Notes: generated by a model from the sequence alone, not told the origin. DNA of 64,000 nucleotides from Inhella gelatinilytica (GCF_016093295.1 NZ_JAEDAL010000007.1:1-64000); one strand, 5' to 3'; positions 17,511-27,361 are shown, counted from the stretch's first letter. Numbers and translations: made by a program.

Positions 17511-18881
17511 TCAGTGGGGGTCGGTGTGGGGCATGGCCGGCGGCGTGAGGCCCGGAATGGGCAGCGGTTTGCCGTTCAGTGTTGCGGCGCCGCCTTTGAA
17601 TTGCACGGCTAGGCTCAAGCGGTCGCCCTTGCGTTCCAGAAAACCCCGCTCGACCGCGCCATTGATCTGGGCCTCCAAAGCCTCTGGCGGTAAGGCCTGT
17701 CCGGTTTTTTCCAGGACCGTTTGAATCAGGGGTACGGGAATCTCGGCACCCAATTCAACATTTAGTTTCTGGAAGAGCTTGGGATTGATGCCACCCTTGG
17801 CCTCTTCATCGGTTACGCCCTGAGCGCCCACTCGGTAGTGCAGGTGGGCGGTTTGCCCCTGAACGGTCACGGAGAGCTTGTCGAGGGCAAATTCCGGGTT
17901 GGCGCTGAGCAGGCCCGCGAAACTCTTTTCAACGGTCGCCAAGCGAGCCTTGGGGTCAGGATTGCCGGCGCACCCGTCTTGAAGGGCGCCGGTAATCAAA
18001 TCCAGATAAGCCGCCACGCGGAACCGATGCAGGCTGTACTGAACGCTGAGCGCATCCAAGGGCAGGCCGGCAATCTCTCCTTTGCCATGCGCTTCGGCCT
18101 GGGCGGTGTAAAGCCCGTTCTCGACACTGCCGGTTTGGCTGAATTGCAGATCGCGAAGCGCAAACCACTTGCGGGTGCTGCCATCGGCTGGGTTGGGGCC
18201 GGTGAAGCTCATCTCCTTGAGGCTGCCGTTACCCTTGCCTGTGGTTACCCACCAAGTGGGGCCCAGGGTCTCACCCGCGAACTTGACATCTTTCATCACG
18301 ATGTCCGCGCCTTTGCCGTCCTGAACCCGGTAACCCGGCAGCACTGCCTCATAGCGCCCATGGCCTGCGCGATCCAATTGCAGGCGACCGGTCAGGCCGT
18401 CGAACTGAAACTGCATGTCCTGCTGCTGGTAGGCCAGGGCCGGCATGCGAATCTGGGTGTCGGTGCTGCCGTTCCACCCCACGTAAGTGACCAACTCAAA
18501 AGGCTCGGCCCCTTTTTTGAGTTCGTTCAGTTTGGCTTGGGTGTCTGCGTCCAAAACCCACTCGCTGCGGATGCGGGCAGCGCCAAAGCCGCGCCACCCG
18601 GGGAAGGGGCCGTGCTCAATTTCATCGCGCCACGTGATGCGCAAGGGTTTTTGATCCCCTGTGGGGCAACCCAATTCCACGTTCAGGGTGCGCGTTGCCC
18701 CCGTCAAACGTTTGCTGTAGCTCACGTTGGTGAGGCGCAGCAGGCTGTTGGCGTTGCCTTGCCACGATTGAACCTGTGCATCCATCGCAGCCTGGACGCG
18801 CTGACCGCTCAGGACAGACGCCCCCACCCACAATCCGGCGACGGCTCCGGCTGCCCCCAGCACCTTGATTCCCGTTTTCAT
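17511..18881 (-). CDS. DUF945 (YdgA-like) periplasmic protein
   Basis: 456-residue protein of the YdgA/DUF945 family, whose function is not established. An N-terminal uncleaved anchor or signal (MKTGIKVLGAAGAVAGLWVGASVLSG, split here by eye near residue 26) is followed by a long beta-rich periplasmic region. Segments typical of the family are the VQAAMDAQVQSWQ start of the mature part and the YSKRLTGATRTLNVEL stretch. Start is ATG 18881, preceded by a strong GGGGAG ribosome-binding site. It is convergent with rpiA and not obviously in an operon. Confidence 0.8.
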   Translation of the reverse strand: MKTGIKVLGAAGAVAGLWVGASVLSGQRVQAAMDAQVQSWQGNANSLLRLTNVSYSKRLTGATRTLNVELGCPTGDQKPLRITWRDEIEHGPFPGWRGFGAARIRSEWVLDADTQAKLNELKKGAEPFELVTYVGWNGSTDTQIRMPALAYQQQDMQFQFDGLTGRLQLDRAGHGRYEAVLPGYRVQDGKGADIVMKDVKFAGETLGPTWWVTTGKGNGSLKEMSFTGPNPADGSTRKWFALRDLQFSQTGSVENGLYTAQAEAHGKGEIAGLPLDALSVQYSLHRFRVAAYLDLITGALQDGCAGNPDPKARLATVEKSFAGLLSANPEFALDKLSVTVQGQTAHLHYRVGAQGVTDEEAKGGINPKLFQKLNVELGAEIPVPLIQTVLEKTGQALPPEALEAQINGAVERGFLERKGDRLSLAVQFKGGAATLNGKPLPIPGLTPPAMPHTDPH

Positions 18882-19068
18882 CTGTGCTCCCCGATTCAAA
18901 TTTGGAGGCGAGATTGTGGGCTGGGCCGCGCATGCCGGTGGCCACCGAATCGGGTGGGTTTGCCCGCATCGTTCTTTGGTGGGAGGGGAGGGCCCGCCAA
19001 GTGACCGAGGGGGAGGGCGCTGGATTGGCGCTATGGTGTGCCCATTCACTTGCCCCTGATCTCAAACG

Positions 19069-19479
19069 ATGGAACTCCACACCTTTGACGACTTCTTGAC
19101 GGCCGCCCAAGCCCAGCCCGAGCCCCAGCGTTTGCTCTTGGTCTTTGCCGAGGCCGGCTTGCCACCGGGCGCCAGTGCGGCCCAGCGTCGGGCATTTGAG
19201 GCGGGTGAAGGGGGGGTGTTGAACTTGCTGATGTGTGTGGACAAAAGCCCGCACGACTTGGCGAGCTTTGCCGCGCTGGCCGCGGAGGCCCGAGAGGCCG
19301 GCCCGCCCTGGACGTTGATGTTCACTGCGGCCCTAACCGGTCGCGGTGGTCGCGCTCCGACCGAGGGCGAGGTTCAATCGGCGTTGGAAAGCCTCGTGAA
19401 ACGGATTCACAGCGGGCAAGTCGAGGGCCTGCTGCCCTTCGATGCTCAAGGGCGGGTGGTTCAATGGGGTGCGGCGTAA
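19069..19479 (+). CDS. Conserved hypothetical protein, 136 aa
   Basis: Cytosolic 136-residue protein opening with FDDFLTAAQAQPEPQRLLLVFAEAGLP. Related small Burkholderiales proteins are, from memory, sometimes labelled ribonucleotide reductase subunit alpha in databases, but I see no radical-site, nucleotide-binding or active-site cysteine motif here; the product is far too small for that enzyme. The only cysteine is in LLMCVDKSPHDL. The product has alternating strands and helices. No clear SD precedes ATG 19069. It is convergent with mnmC, 16 bp away. Confidence 0.72.
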   Translation: MELHTFDDFLTAAQAQPEPQRLLLVFAEAGLPPGASAAQRRAFEAGEGGVLNLLMCVDKSPHDLASFAALAAEAREAGPPWTLMFTAALTGRGGRAPTEGEVQSALESLVKRIHSGQVEGLLPFDAQGRVVQWGAA

Positions 19480-19495
19480 CCGCCCCAGCGGTTGC

Positions 19496-21430
19496 TCAGG
19501 TCGTCTTGCGCGTTTGACGGACCCGGAAACGGGCCGGGTCGACCGCAGCCACCAGCCGGGCTTCGACCGGCGCGGGCAAGCCCAACGCCAACGCCGCGGC
19601 CAATTCACCGGCCAGGGTGGCCCAGGTCAAGCCGCGTGAGGCCATGGCCGTGCACAACACCAAGCCTGGGCGTCGAGGCCAGTGGCTGGCCTGTGTGGCC
19701 CGGTGTTTCGGTGCCTCCAAGGGCAGGCCGCCAATCAAGGGCAGTTTGTCGGGCGCCAGTAGACGCCAGCTGACACGTCCGGGCAGTTGCTGGGCCCATT
19801 CGGCGGTGTTCACTGTGGAGCCACAAAGACGCCGCCACACGTCCAGGTTGTGGGCGCTGTCGGCTTCACGGCACTGAGGATCCGGATCGTGCCCCTGGGC
19901 GGTGGAGCCGGACACCACCCGACCATCCGGCAGGCCGATGACATAGCCGCCGCCCGCGACGGGTTGGCGCGGCATGGCGCCTTGCGCGGCCCACGTTGCG
20001 GGCAACAGGGAAACCTGACCCCGCTGAGGTGTCAATCGCTGGGCCAAGTCCGGCTCCCACGGGGCAATCAAGGCCGGTGTCTGGTGCCCGGTGGCCAGGA
20101 CCAACAGCGGCGTTTCGTCCACCAGCGCCCCCCGTTCGTCAAACAGCCGCCAGTGTGTCTCATGGGGCTCGATACGGGCTACCGCCGTGTTGACGCGCAC
20201 TTCGACACCCTCCAACAACGCCGCCACGAGCTCCGGCGGCGGCAGGGCACCGCCCGCCGGGTAGAACCACGCGGGATCGCCCAGGGGCAGGCCGCTCAAG
20301 GCCTTAGCCGCTTCCGAGTCCAGGGCCTGTAAGTAGGTCGGAGACAAGGCTTGGCGGGCCAGTAGGCCGCCCATGTCGGCCGTCGACTGTCCGGGGGCGC
20401 GGCGCAACAGCCCCGGTTGATACCAACTGAGCCGCTGCTGGGCGAGGAGTTGCGCCGTTCGCAGGGCACTGGCGCGGTTCCAGCGGGCATGGGGACCGTC
20501 GTCGGGGTGAACGCTGCCATGGAACAACCCGCCCGGGTTGCCACTGGCGGCCTGTGCGGGGGCAGCGCGAGCGTCCAGCACGGTGACGGCCAGCCCTTCG
20601 CGTCGCAGCGCCCGCGCGCAGGCCGCCCCCGCCACACCGGCGCCGAGCACCACGGCACGGCGGGCATGCGGTGCCAGCGGCTGATGGGCGATGGGTCTTG
20701 GGGGCACGAAGCGGGGCGTCCAGTGCGCTTCCAGGCGCTGGGCCTTGCCGCCAAAGCCCGCGACCCTTTCAACGTGGAAGCCCGCCTGAGTCAGGGCTTC
20801 CCGGGTGGCGCGCGCCACGCTCCAGGTCGCGGCCGTTGCCCCGGGCTGGGCCAAACGGCTGAGCGTTTGCAAGGTGGCGGCATCCCACATGTCCGGATTG
20901 CGGTCAGGTGCAAAGCCATCCAGGTAAAAGGCATCGACTTGGGCGCGGAACTCGGGCAGCGTCTCCTGAATGTCCCCCAGCGCCAGCAGGAGCGTGACCG
21001 CCCCGTCGTCAAAGTCGAGCCGGTGCAGCCCAGGCGTCAGGGGCGGCCAGGCGTCCATCAACGCCTGGGCCTCGGCAGCGAGTTCCGAGTGGGCGTGCGC
21101 GGCGAACAACTCCGGTTGGGACAGGGGGTAGCGCTCCAGACTCAGGAAAAAAAGGCGCCGACTGCGCTGCGGATCCGCCCGCCAGGCCGCCCAGGTCGCC
21201 AGGAAGTTATTCCCCAGTCCGAAACCCGTTTCGAGGATCACGAAGCGATCCCGATGCTGCCAGCGGTCCGGTAGGCCATTGCCGCGCAAGAAAACTTCGC
21301 GCGCCTGCGCCAAGGCTCCGGCTCGTGAGGCGTAGCCGTCTTGAAAGCGGGGGCTGCGCCAGTGCAGCGGATCGCTGGAGTCCAGCGCGGCGGGTTCGAT
21401 GGGAGGGGTGGGGTGAGAAGGGGCCGACAT
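19496..21430 (-). CDS. mnmC: Bifunctional tRNA wobble-uridine modifying enzyme MnmC
   Basis: 644-residue fusion enzyme completing 5-methylaminomethyl-2-thiouridine at U34 of tRNAs. Residues 1 to about 240 are the SAM-dependent MnmD methyltransferase (ILETGFGLGNNFLATW is the SAM loop; DAFYLDGFAPDRNPDMW is the catalytic segment). From about residue 262 comes the FAD-dependent MnmC1 oxidase (VLGAGVAGAACARALRREG dinucleotide fold) that removes the carboxymethyl group. Start ATG 21430 is only 19 bp from the divergent CoA-transferase start, so both promoters must lie partly in coding sequence. Confidence 0.93.
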   Translation of the reverse strand: MSAPSHPTPPIEPAALDSSDPLHWRSPRFQDGYASRAGALAQAREVFLRGNGLPDRWQHRDRFVILETGFGLGNNFLATWAAWRADPQRSRRLFFLSLERYPLSQPELFAAHAHSELAAEAQALMDAWPPLTPGLHRLDFDDGAVTLLLALGDIQETLPEFRAQVDAFYLDGFAPDRNPDMWDAATLQTLSRLAQPGATAATWSVARATREALTQAGFHVERVAGFGGKAQRLEAHWTPRFVPPRPIAHQPLAPHARRAVVLGAGVAGAACARALRREGLAVTVLDARAAPAQAASGNPGGLFHGSVHPDDGPHARWNRASALRTAQLLAQQRLSWYQPGLLRRAPGQSTADMGGLLARQALSPTYLQALDSEAAKALSGLPLGDPAWFYPAGGALPPPELVAALLEGVEVRVNTAVARIEPHETHWRLFDERGALVDETPLLVLATGHQTPALIAPWEPDLAQRLTPQRGQVSLLPATWAAQGAMPRQPVAGGGYVIGLPDGRVVSGSTAQGHDPDPQCREADSAHNLDVWRRLCGSTVNTAEWAQQLPGRVSWRLLAPDKLPLIGGLPLEAPKHRATQASHWPRRPGLVLCTAMASRGLTWATLAGELAAALALGLPAPVEARLVAAVDPARFRVRQTRKTT

Positions 21431-21449
21431 CTGCCTATCATCCCTGAGC

Positions 21450-22331
21450 ATGAGCACCTCCTTTCGTCCGCTGCGCGGTCTGCGCATCCTCAGTCTGGGC
21501 CTGAACGTGCCCGCTCCCATCGCACTGCAGCGCGCCAAGGCCTTGGGCGCCAAGGTGCTCAAGGTGGAGCCGCCGGGGGGCGAGGCCTTGGCGCAGGCGG
21601 CGCCCCGTGCCTATGCCGACTTGAACGCGGGCATCCGCATCGTTCACAAGGACTTGAAGACAGAGTCTGGCTTGGCGTGGTTGCAGGCCGAACTGGCCCG
21701 CTGCGATGTGCTGCTCACGTCATTTCGGCGATCGGCGATGGACCGGTTGGGCCTGAGTTGGCGGACGCTGCAGCGGGCTCACCCGCAGCTGTGGCATGTG
21801 GCGGTGGTCAGCGGCCAAGGCCAGCGGGCCGACGAGGCCGGCCACGATTTGACGTACCAGGCCGAAGTTGGCCTGTTGGCCCCCGGGAGCCCGATGCCGC
21901 GCAGTTTGCTCGCCGACATGGCCGGTGCCGAGCAGGCCACGCAGGCCCTGCTGATGGCGGCATTGGGCCGGCTACAAGGTGCCCGACCCCGTTACTTGGA
22001 AATCGGCTTGGCGGAGGCGGCGGCGGAGTTGGCGCGTCCGGTCACATGGGGGGTGACGGCACCTGGTGCCGTCTTGGGGGGTGGGCACGCGTTTTATCGC
22101 TTCCTACGCTGCCAGGATGGGTGGGTGGCGTTGGCGGCCCTGGAGCCGCACTTTGCCGCCAGGGTGGCGCAGGTGGCGGGCTTGGCGGCCGGGTGGAACC
22201 CGATGGGGGTTGAAACGCATCGGGCGGTTGCGCGGTGGGTTCGACGACAAACCGGGGCAGCTTTGCGTGAATTGGCGCGAACGCAGGACCTGCCCTTGGT
22301 GGTTTGTCCCGATGCGCCAAACGGGGGATGA
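21450..22331 (+). CDS. CoA-transferase family III (CaiB/BaiF) protein, short form
   Basis: 293-residue member of the CaiB/BaiF class III CoA-transferases, which move CoA between organic acids via an aspartyl-CoA intermediate. The PLRGLRILSLG opening, the VEPPGGE segment and the LLADMAGAEQATQALL stretch with the expected catalytic aspartate are present. Typical members are about 380-400 residues; this one lacks much of the C-terminal region, so it may be a specialised single-domain form or inactive. Its start is followed directly downstream by the DUF2189 gene. Substrate is unknown. Confidence 0.82.
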   Translation: MSTSFRPLRGLRILSLGLNVPAPIALQRAKALGAKVLKVEPPGGEALAQAAPRAYADLNAGIRIVHKDLKTESGLAWLQAELARCDVLLTSFRRSAMDRLGLSWRTLQRAHPQLWHVAVVSGQGQRADEAGHDLTYQAEVGLLAPGSPMPRSLLADMAGAEQATQALLMAALGRLQGARPRYLEIGLAEAAAELARPVTWGVTAPGAVLGGGHAFYRFLRCQDGWVALAALEPHFAARVAQVAGLAAGWNPMGVETHRAVARWVRRQTGAALRELARTQDLPLVVCPDAPNGG

Positions 22332-22348
22332 GGTCACGCTCGCGCGCC

Positions 22349-23188
22349 ATGAATAACGCTGCTCCCAGCCCCGTTGGCGCGCCGTCACCGGCGAATTCCC
22401 CCACCCCGTCGTCGGGGGTTTTCAGTATTCCCCTTCACCCCCTCTCTTGGCGTCAGCCTTTTGAGTGGCTGCGATTGGGTGTGCGCGACTTTCTGCGCGC
22501 GCCCTTCATCGGCCTGTTTTTCGGTGGCGCCTTCATGGTGATGGGCTGGGCCCTGTTGAAAGCCTACGAGCGCATGCCTGCTTACGTGTTGGCGCTGGCG
22601 GCTGGGTTCCTGCTGTTGGGGCCTGTGCTGTGCCTGGGTCTGTATCGAATCAGTCAAACGTTGGAAGCAGGGGGGAAGCCAGATTTTGGCGATGCCCTGC
22701 TGGCCTTCGAGTCGCGGATCGGGCCCTTGGCCCTCTTCAGCATGGTGCTGCTGGTGCTGGAGATGGTGTGGGGGCGCGCGGCCTTGGTGGTATTTGCCGT
22801 GAGTTTCGACGGCATGCCCGACTTCAAGGGGTCCCTGATGGCGCTCCTGAACCCCGAAAACCTCGGGTTCATCGTGGCGTATTGCAGTGTGGGCGCTGTG
22901 TTTGCCGGGCTGATCTTTGCGCTCAGCGTGGTCTCCATCCCGATGTTGTTGGATCGCCCCGTGGATGCGGTGACCGCCGCGCTGACGAGTTTGCGTCTGG
23001 TGCTGACCCAACCGGGGGTGATGCTGCTGTGGGGCGCACTGATCACCCTATTGATCGGATTGGCCCTGCTCCCCTGGTTCGCCGGTTTGCCGGTGGTGGC
23101 GCCCATCCTGGGTCATGCCAGCTGGCATGCCTACCGTGCTGCGGTGGGCGTGGGCGCGGTTGACACGCCGGCGCAGTCGCCGGCTTGA
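22349..23188 (+). CDS. DUF2189 integral membrane protein
   Basis: 279-residue polytopic inner-membrane protein. After a Pro/Ser-rich cytosolic leader (residues 1-30) come about six hydrophobic helices, with the LRLGVRDFLRAPFIGLFFGGAFMVMG start characteristic of DUF2189. Family function is unknown. It begins 17 bp after the CoA-transferase stop on the same strand and ends just before a strong bidirectional terminator. No catalytic motif is visible. Confidence 0.82.
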   Translation: MNNAAPSPVGAPSPANSPTPSSGVFSIPLHPLSWRQPFEWLRLGVRDFLRAPFIGLFFGGAFMVMGWALLKAYERMPAYVLALAAGFLLLGPVLCLGLYRISQTLEAGGKPDFGDALLAFESRIGPLALFSMVLLVLEMVWGRAALVVFAVSFDGMPDFKGSLMALLNPENLGFIVAYCSVGAVFAGLIFALSVVSIPMLLDRPVDAVTAALTSLRLVLTQPGVMLLWGALITLLIGLALLPWFAGLPVVAPILGHASWHAYRAAVGVGAVDTPAQSPA

Positions 23189-23194
23189 ATGGAA

Positions 23195-23215
23195 AAAGGC
23201 CCGGATCGGGCCTTT
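23195..23215. terminator. Bidirectional intrinsic terminator
   Basis: A 9-bp perfect stem AAAGGCCCG / CGGGCCTTT with a GAT loop, flanked by A-rich and T-containing ends. It separates the convergent DUF2189 gene (plus) from rhlE (minus) and can serve both. Confidence 0.85.
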
Positions 23216-23221
23216 CTACGG

Positions 23222-24736
23222 TTAGCGCGCTGGGTTGCGGGGGGGGCGCCCCCCAAGCAAGGCCGCGGGGCGGTCGCCGTTTCGGGCCGGCCGACCGTCA
23301 GTTCGCTCACCCGGGCGAGCTCCGGGGCGGGCGTCACGGCGCGGGTCGTGCGCGGGGTGGGGCCCTGGTTTGGCCGCAGGGTTCCCGGGTTTGGCGGCAC
23401 CGCGTGCTGCACCGTTGGGGCCAGTCGGACCCATCCCTGGCGCGCGCGGGGCGGCCGATTTGGGTTGACCCCCGCGGCTTTGAGGGGCGTGCTGCGGGGC
23501 GCGCGGAGGGCGGCCATGGGGCGCAGCGGGCTTGGCTCCCCGCGCTGCTCGCACCCCGATGGTTTGGCGACCGATTTGAATCGGTTCGGCCTTTTCTCCC
23601 GCGGGCACGTCGTACCCAGCAAGGGTCTCGCGGGGCAAGTTGCGCTTGATCAGGCGTTCGATGTCCTTCAGGAAGAGTTCTTCATCAGGGCAAACGAGCG
23701 ACACCGCCTCACCTTCGCACCCGGCGCGGCCCGTACGGCCAATGCGGTGGACGTAGTCCTCCGGCACATTGGGGAGTTCAAAGTTCACCACGTGTGGCAA
23801 TTCATCGATGTCAATGCCCCGTGCAGCGATGTCGGTTGCCACCAAAACCTGCAGCGTGCCCGTCTTGAACTCCGACAGCGCTTTGGTCCGTGCGCCCTGA
23901 CTCTTGTTCCCGTGAATCGCCATCGCGGTCACGCCTTGCTTGACAAGGAACTCGGCCAAGCGATTGGCGCCGTGCTTCATGCGGGTGAACACCAGCACTT
24001 GATGCCAGTCATTCGATTGGATCAAGTGGGCCAGCAAATCTTTTTTCCGCTCCCGACCCGTCCAGTAGACACGCTGAGCCACCGTGTCGGCGGTGGCGTT
24101 GCGCCGCGCCACTTCAATGTGCTGAGGACTTTTGAGTAAACGGTCTGCCAGCGCCTTGATGTCGTCGCTGAAGGTGGCGGAAAAGAGCAAGCTTTGCTTG
24201 GTGGCGGGCAGCAGCGCCAACACCTTTTTGATGTCGTGGATAAACCCCATGTCCAGCATGCGGTCGGCCTCGTCCAGAACCAAAATCTCCACGTGTCTGA
24301 GGTCCAAATGCCCTTGCTGATGGATGTCGAGCAAGCGGCCCGGCGTGGCCACCAAGATGTCGACACCACGGCGCAGTGCATCGATTTGCGGGTTCATGCC
24401 CACGCCACCAAACATCACCATGGACTTCAGCGGCAGGTGCTTGCCATAGGCGCGCACGTTCTCTTCAACCTGAGCCGCCAGCTCACGGGTGGGGGTCAAT
24501 ACCAGGGCGCGTACCGTCCTTTTGGCACTGGGTTTTTGACTCAGCATCAACCGATGCAGCAGGGGCAGGGTGAAGCCCGCTGTTTTACCGGTACCGGTCT
24601 GAGCGCCCGCCAGGAGGTCGCCCCCCGATAACACCATCGGAATGGCTTGCTGTTGAATGGGCGTGGGGGTTTCGTAACCCTGTTCGCGAACCGCGCGCAG
24701 GATTGGCTCGGACAGGCCGAGATCAGTAAATTTCAT
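23222..24736 (-). CDS. rhlE: DEAD-box ATP-dependent RNA helicase RhlE
   Basis: 504-residue RNA helicase likely acting in ribosome assembly or RNA turnover. The full motif set is visible: Q motif (F...LGL...[10 protein letters not shown]), motif I AQTGTGKT, Ia PTRELA, Ib [29 protein letters not shown] and [10 protein letters not shown]. After the core (about residue 375) there is a roughly 125-residue low-complexity tail rich in Arg, Gly, Pro and Ala, expected to be disordered and to bind RNA nonspecifically. Start ATG 24736 ([12 protein letters not shown]) fits the family. Confidence 0.92.
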   Translation of the reverse strand: MKFTDLGLSEPILRAVREQGYETPTPIQQQAIPMVLSGGDLLAGAQTGTGKTAGFTLPLLHRLMLSQKPSAKRTVRALVLTPTRELAAQVEENVRAYGKHLPLKSMVMFGGVGMNPQIDALRRGVDILVATPGRLLDIHQQGHLDLRHVEILVLDEADRMLDMGFIHDIKKVLALLPATKQSLLFSATFSDDIKALADRLLKSPQHIEVARRNATADTVAQRVYWTGRERKKDLLAHLIQSNDWHQVLVFTRMKHGANRLAEFLVKQGVTAMAIHGNKSQGARTKALSEFKTGTLQVLVATDIAARGIDIDELPHVVNFELPNVPEDYVHRIGRTGRAGCEGEAVSLVCPDEELFLKDIERLIKRNLPRETLAGYDVPAGEKAEPIQIGRQTIGVRAARGAKPAAPHGRPPRAPQHAPQSRGGQPKSAAPRAPGMGPTGPNGAARGAAKPGNPAAKPGPHPAHDPRRDARPGARPGERTDGRPARNGDRPAALLGGRPPRNPAR

Positions 24737-24918
24737 GGGGTAGGGGCCCGCGTCAGTGGCGGGGTCCGCACCGAAGCCACCCCAGAGCTTGAGGGGACGC
24801 CGTCAAGGCGGTGCGAGGGTCAAACAGTGATGCGAAGTGCAGCCTGGCCCTGGACGGTCCTGAGGGCACAGGTGTGCAAGTGTACGGCCTGTTGCCATTC
24901 TCAGGGATAAGCACGGGC

Positions 24919-24946
24919 TTGTCAGGGGCTGGGCAGCGGCTAGAGT
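24919..24946 (+). promoter_or_regulatory. Candidate sigma-70 promoter for the GGDEF/EAL gene
   Basis: TTGTCA at 24919-24924 and TAGAGT at 24941-24946 are 16 bp apart. Transcription would start about 7 bp after the -10, which coincides with the ATG at 24953. No ribosome binding site precedes that ATG, so the mRNA may be leaderless. Call based on pattern only. Confidence 0.4.
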
Positions 24947-24952
24947 CGCCCC

Positions 24953-27361
24953 ATGGATCGAATCAATGGTCAGCGCGGCGTCGCGCGCGCGGAATTCGCC
25001 AGTTGGTGGCATGCGGGGCGAGCCCTTTGGTCCGGGCTGGACGACGCGGCCGGGGCAATGCGGGCACGTCACCTGTCGGCCATGCTCCGCGTGGCTCCGC
25101 TGACCATGGGGGCCACCGCGCTGAGCGTGGTGCTCACCGCCTGGATGTTGCAGACCACCATTTCTTCGCTGGCTTTGGTGCTGTGGTCCGGCAGCTTGCT
25201 GGCGCTGTGTGTTCACGGCTTCCAAGGCTGGTGGAAACGCCGAAATCTCCACCCGGAAACGGCCGGCCCGGTGGCCATCCGGCGTGCTACGGCCCATGCG
25301 GCGGTGATGGGGCTGGGTTGGGCCGCTGCGTCCGGGGCTTGGTTGCCCGTCTTGGATCCCACGCAGCAGGTGTGGATGGTGGTGGTGTTGATGGCGCTGA
25401 TGTGCGGAGGCACGGTCGCGCTGTCGTTGATTCCTTCGGCAGCGCTGAGTTTTTTGGCGATCATCACATCGGGGCTTTGGGTGGGCTTGGCGCGCTCCGA
25501 ACTGCAACTGGTGGCCCCCCTCATCGGCTTGGTCGGCGCTTATGCCGTCGTCATGGCGGCCCTGGTGGTTTCAGCGGCGCACTTCTACGCGCGGGGTGTT
25601 TTGACGGAGCGGGAAGCCAGCCGTCAAGGCGAGGTGTTTGGGCTGCTGCTGCGAGATTTCGAGGAAAGCAGCGCGGACGTGCTCTGGGAAGTGGATCGCT
25701 TCGGTCGGTTTGTGAATCCCTCGCGGCGTCTGGCAGGCTGGGCCGAACGGCCCGCCGATCGCTTGACCCAGCTGACGCTGATGCAGTTGATGAAGTCGCT
25801 GCAGCCGGAAGGGTCATCAGGCGTTGAGCGCCTGCAACAGGCCTTGGACCGTGGTGAAGCATTTCGGGAAGTGCCGGTGCGGGTTCAGGTCGCCAGCGGA
25901 CAGCGCTGGTGGGCGGTGACGGGCAAACCCCTCACCGACGAACAGGGCGTACCGTGTGGCTGGCGCGGAGTGCTGAGTGATGTGACCGCGGCGCGGCAGT
26001 CGCACCAGCATGTTGCCTATCTGGCCCAGCACGATGCCCTCACGGGACTGGCCAACCGCACGACCATTCGCAATCGGGTGGCGCAGTCCCTGGAGGCGGG
26101 CGGGCGCCGAGGCGCGCTGCTGTGCATGGACTTGGACAACTTCAAGTTGATCAATGACACGCACGGACACACCCTCGGCGACAAAGTACTGCAAGAAGTG
26201 GCGCGGCGGCTGCGAGTGCATGTCCGCAAGGGCGACGTGTGCGGACGATTGGGGGGGGACGAGTTTGCCGTGGTCATTGCGGATGCCCGCTCTGATGACG
26301 AAGTGCAGGCCTTTGCGCAGCGCTTGGTGGTGTCCATGCGCGTGCCCATTGAGATCGAGCAGGCATCGGTCACCACAGGGGTCAGCATCGGATTGGCCTT
26401 CTTGCCGGACCATGCCCAGACCGTGGACGAGGCCATGGTGGCTGCTGACCTGGCGCTTTACTCCGCCAAATCGTCGGGTCGTGGACGGGTGGAAGCCTTC
26501 ACGAGTGAGCTGGGAGAGATTCAGCGGCGTCGCGCCACTTTGGAGCGGGAGCTACGCCAGGCGTTGGCCCGTGACGAGTTAGAGGTGTATTACCAGCCGC
26601 AGGTGGACCTGAAGACTTGGACGATTTGCGGCGCTGAAGCCTTGGTTCGCTGGCACCACCCTGACCTGGGCTCGATCTCGCCGGCGGAGTTCGTGCCTGT
26701 TGCCGAAGCTACCGGGCTGATTCACAACATCGGCGCCTGGGTTTTGGCCAAAGCGAGCAGCGATGCGAAACAACTTTTGCCGGGCCTTCGCATCGCGGTG
26801 AACGCCTCGGCCGCACAGGTGCAGCGAGCCAGTTTTGTGAATGAGGTTCGCCAATTGCTCCAGCGGCAAGAGTTGGCGGTGGGGCAGCTGGAAATTGAAA
26901 TTACCGAATCCCTTTTGATGGAGGACGTGCAAACCGCCCTGGAAAACCTCCACGCCATCAAGCAGTTGGGGGTTCGGATCGCCTTGGACGACTTTGGCAC
27001 GGGGTATTCCTCGTTGGCCTATCTGCGCCGCTTCCCGTTCGACAAACTTAAAATTGATCGCGCTTTTATCCGAGAGCTCACCAGCACAAGCGATGCGCGC
27101 GCCATCGTGCGCACGATCTTGCAATTGGCTCGGGTGCTGGGCATGGACACGGTCGCTGAGGGCGTGGAGGAGCCTGCTCAATTGGAGGTGCTGCAGCACG
27201 TAGGCTGTGGCTCCATTCAGGGCTTTTTGGTGGCCCGTCCCATGCCGGTCCAATCGCTCATCCAGTTGCGTGAAAGTTGGGCCAAATTGCCCCGGCCTTT
27301 GTTCGAAGGCGCCCTGCCGGAGTCGGTGTTGGCCGAACTCCCCCCTGCCGAATCGCGATAA
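24953..27361 (+). CDS. Membrane-bound PAS-GGDEF-EAL cyclic-di-GMP enzyme
   Basis: 802-residue signalling protein. Residues about 45-210 contain five or six hydrophobic helices (an integral membrane sensor), about 225-345 a PAS-like domain with DVLWEVDRFGRFVNPSRRLAGW, about 350-515 a GGDEF domain with an intact GGDEF motif at residues 434-438 (diguanylate cyclase), and about 530-780 an EAL domain. The EAL motif (EALVRW, about 562), NASA, EITES, DDFGTGYSS, KIDRAFI and AEGVE residues are present, so phosphodiesterase activity is expected as well. Both making and breaking of cyclic-di-GMP are thus possible. It is followed by ettA after about 80 bp. Confidence 0.93.
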   Translation: MDRINGQRGVARAEFASWWHAGRALWSGLDDAAGAMRARHLSAMLRVAPLTMGATALSVVLTAWMLQTTISSLALVLWSGSLLALCVHGFQGWWKRRNLHPETAGPVAIRRATAHAAVMGLGWAAASGAWLPVLDPTQQVWMVVVLMALMCGGTVALSLIPSAALSFLAIITSGLWVGLARSELQLVAPLIGLVGAYAVVMAALVVSAAHFYARGVLTEREASRQGEVFGLLLRDFEESSADVLWEVDRFGRFVNPSRRLAGWAERPADRLTQLTLMQLMKSLQPEGSSGVERLQQALDRGEAFREVPVRVQVASGQRWWAVTGKPLTDEQGVPCGWRGVLSDVTAARQSHQHVAYLAQHDALTGLANRTTIRNRVAQSLEAGGRRGALLCMDLDNFKLINDTHGHTLGDKVLQEVARRLRVHVRKGDVCGRLGGDEFAVVIADARSDDEVQAFAQRLVVSMRVPIEIEQASVTTGVSIGLAFLPDHAQTVDEAMVAADLALYSAKSSGRGRVEAFTSELGEIQRRRATLERELRQALARDELEVYYQPQVDLKTWTICGAEALVRWHHPDLGSISPAEFVPVAEATGLIHNIGAWVLAKASSDAKQLLPGLRIAVNASAAQVQRASFVNEVRQLLQRQELAVGQLEIEITESLLMEDVQTALENLHAIKQLGVRIALDDFGTGYSSLAYLRRFPFDKLKIDRAFIRELTSTSDARAIVRTILQLARVLGMDTVAEGVEEPAQLEVLQHVGCGSIQGFLVARPMPVQSLIQLRESWAKLPRPLFEGALPESVLAELPPAESR

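Noticed and set aside
19069-19479. Ribonucleotide reductase alpha subunit
   Set aside because: Only 136 residues and no motif of that enzyme.
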